Source: Lachnospiraceae bacterium (GTDB taxonomy: Bacteria > Bacillota > Clostridia > Lachnospirales > Lachnospiraceae). Taken from it: 7,426 nt of DNA. The position numbers were made by a program, and so were the translations under genes. The notes under the pieces were generated by a model. The model worked only from the letters and a program-made list of their open reading frames with translations. It made no database searches and was not told the DNA's origin. This document shows, in pieces, positions 6,637 to 7,426 of this stretch (position 1 is the stretch's first letter; every line of letters starts with the position of its first letter). Location of the stretch: positions 1 through 7,426 of the forward strand of contig JAAVAF010000120.1 in the NCBI GenBank assembly GCA_014804225.1, in the 5' to 3' direction.

Positions 6637-6645
6637 ACCATATAA

Positions 6646-7426
6646 ATGAAAGTAGTTGTTGCGATTGACTCACTCAAAGGCAGCCTGTCCTCTTTAGAAG
6701 CAGGTGAAGTGATCAAGGAAAGCATCTCAAAAGCAATACCCGATTCGGAGGTGTGTATCCGTCCGCTTGCCGACGGCGGCGAGGGTACCGTGGAAGCGCT
6801 CACCTTGGGAATGGGCGGAAAGCTCGAAAGCATTGATGTAACAGGACCGTTGGGCGAACCTGTCAAATGTGTATACGGCATCATTGAGGATACACAGACA
6901 GCCATTATTGAAATGTCGGGTGCGGCAGGCATTACCCTTGTATCCGATCAGGACAGAAATCCGCTGAACACGACTACATACGGGGTTGGTGAAGTAATCA
7001 AGAACGCAATCTCAAAAGGGTGCAGACACTTCATTATCGGCATTGGCGGAAGCGCTACAAACGACGGCGGAATCGGTATGTTGCAGGCATTAGGCTACGG
7101 TATGCTTGACAAGGACGGAAAACAAGTTCCGTTTGGTGCAAAAGGGTTAAAGGAACTGGAAACAATTACAGACGATTCTGTTCTACCCGAGCTGAAAGAG
7201 TGTACCTTTAAAATCGCATGTGATGTAACAAATATTTTGTGCGGAGAACAAGGCTGCAGCGCTGTCTTTGGACCTCAAAAGGGCGCAACGCCGACAATGA
7301 TCACGCAGATGGATGAATGGCTTGGTAATTATGCAAAATTAACCAGCGAAAAGTATCCCCACGCCAATGCAAAGCAGGCAGGAACAGGCGCGGCAGGCGG
7401 TTTAGGATTTGCATTTCTTTCCTATA
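6646..7426 (+). CDS. glxK: Glycerate kinase, 3' end outside the window
   Basis: This is a GlxK/GarK-type glycerate kinase, a cytoplasmic enzyme that phosphorylates D-glycerate with ATP (to 2-phosphoglycerate in most studied members) and so feeds glycerate into lower glycolysis. The window holds 260 codons of a protein usually near 380 residues. It shows the family N-terminus MKVVVAIDSLKGSLSS (D8, K11), RPLADGGEGT (D43-T48), the hallmark IGIGGSATNDGG (131-142), ACDVTNILCG, FGPQKGA and GTGAAGGLGFA near the right edge. The reading frame is open to the last base. It follows the ptb-buk terminator by about 40 bases, so it depends on read-through or on a promoter I cannot make out. A link to butyrate formation is not evident. 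The family is clear; the symbol is by similarity and 2- versus 3-phosphoglycerate is not decided here. Confidence 0.93.
   Translation, partial: MKVVVAIDSLKGSLSSLEAGEVIKESISKAIPDSEVCIRPLADGGEGTVEALTLGMGGKLESIDVTGPLGEPVKCVYGIIEDTQTAIIEMSGAAGITLVSDQDRNPLNTTTYGVGEVIKNAISKGCRHFIIGIGGSATNDGGIGMLQALGYGMLDKDGKQVPFGAKGLKELETITDDSVLPELKECTFKIACDVTNILCGEQGCSAVFGPQKGATPTMITQMDEWLGNYAKLTSEKYPHANAKQAGTGAAGGLGFAFLSY

Noticed and set aside
1..7426. tRNA or rRNA genes, CRISPR arrays, transposase genes or a riboswitch
   Set aside because: I saw none. Coding sequence covers almost the whole window and the only sizeable gap (4404-4548) is explained by the promoter and leader.

Overview
The window looks like a chromosomal segment of a butyrate-forming anaerobe of the Clostridia (Bacillota). 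The reasons are a ptb-buk pair (phosphate butyryltransferase and butyrate kinase), strong GGAGG-type ribosome binding sites, short intergenic gaps, an A/T-rich SigA-type promoter and an intrinsic terminator. A Lachnospiraceae-like gut or rumen bacterium would fit, but the sequence alone does not name a genus. All six genes lie on the + strand.

Left region (1-4403): three tightly packed genes. The first encodes a PurM-fold (AIR synthetase-like) protein that aligns end to end with PurM but has lost most of the ATP/metal and substrate motifs. It overlaps by 7 bases a half-size ABC exporter subunit, which overlaps by 8 bases a second half-size ABC exporter subunit. The two ABC proteins very probably form a heterodimer. 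The overlaps point to translational coupling, so the PurM-like protein probably works with the exporter. The left edge of this operon is outside the window, and its substrate cannot be read from what is here. The second ABC protein ends about 25 residues early, exactly in a perfect 20-base palindrome.

Centre (4404-4548): a 145-base intergenic region with an extended -10 promoter. An 18-base site close to the consensus of the NADH-sensing repressor Rex overlaps its -10 box and probable transcription start.

Right region (4549-7426): ptb and buk, 16 bases apart, convert butyryl-CoA to butyrate with formation of ATP. A strong intrinsic terminator follows buk. A glycerate kinase gene then begins and runs off the right edge.

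The best candidates for something undescribed are the degenerate PurM paralogue coupled to a heterodimeric ABC exporter, and the predicted redox control of ptb-buk. The remaining genes are ordinary fermentative and central metabolism.
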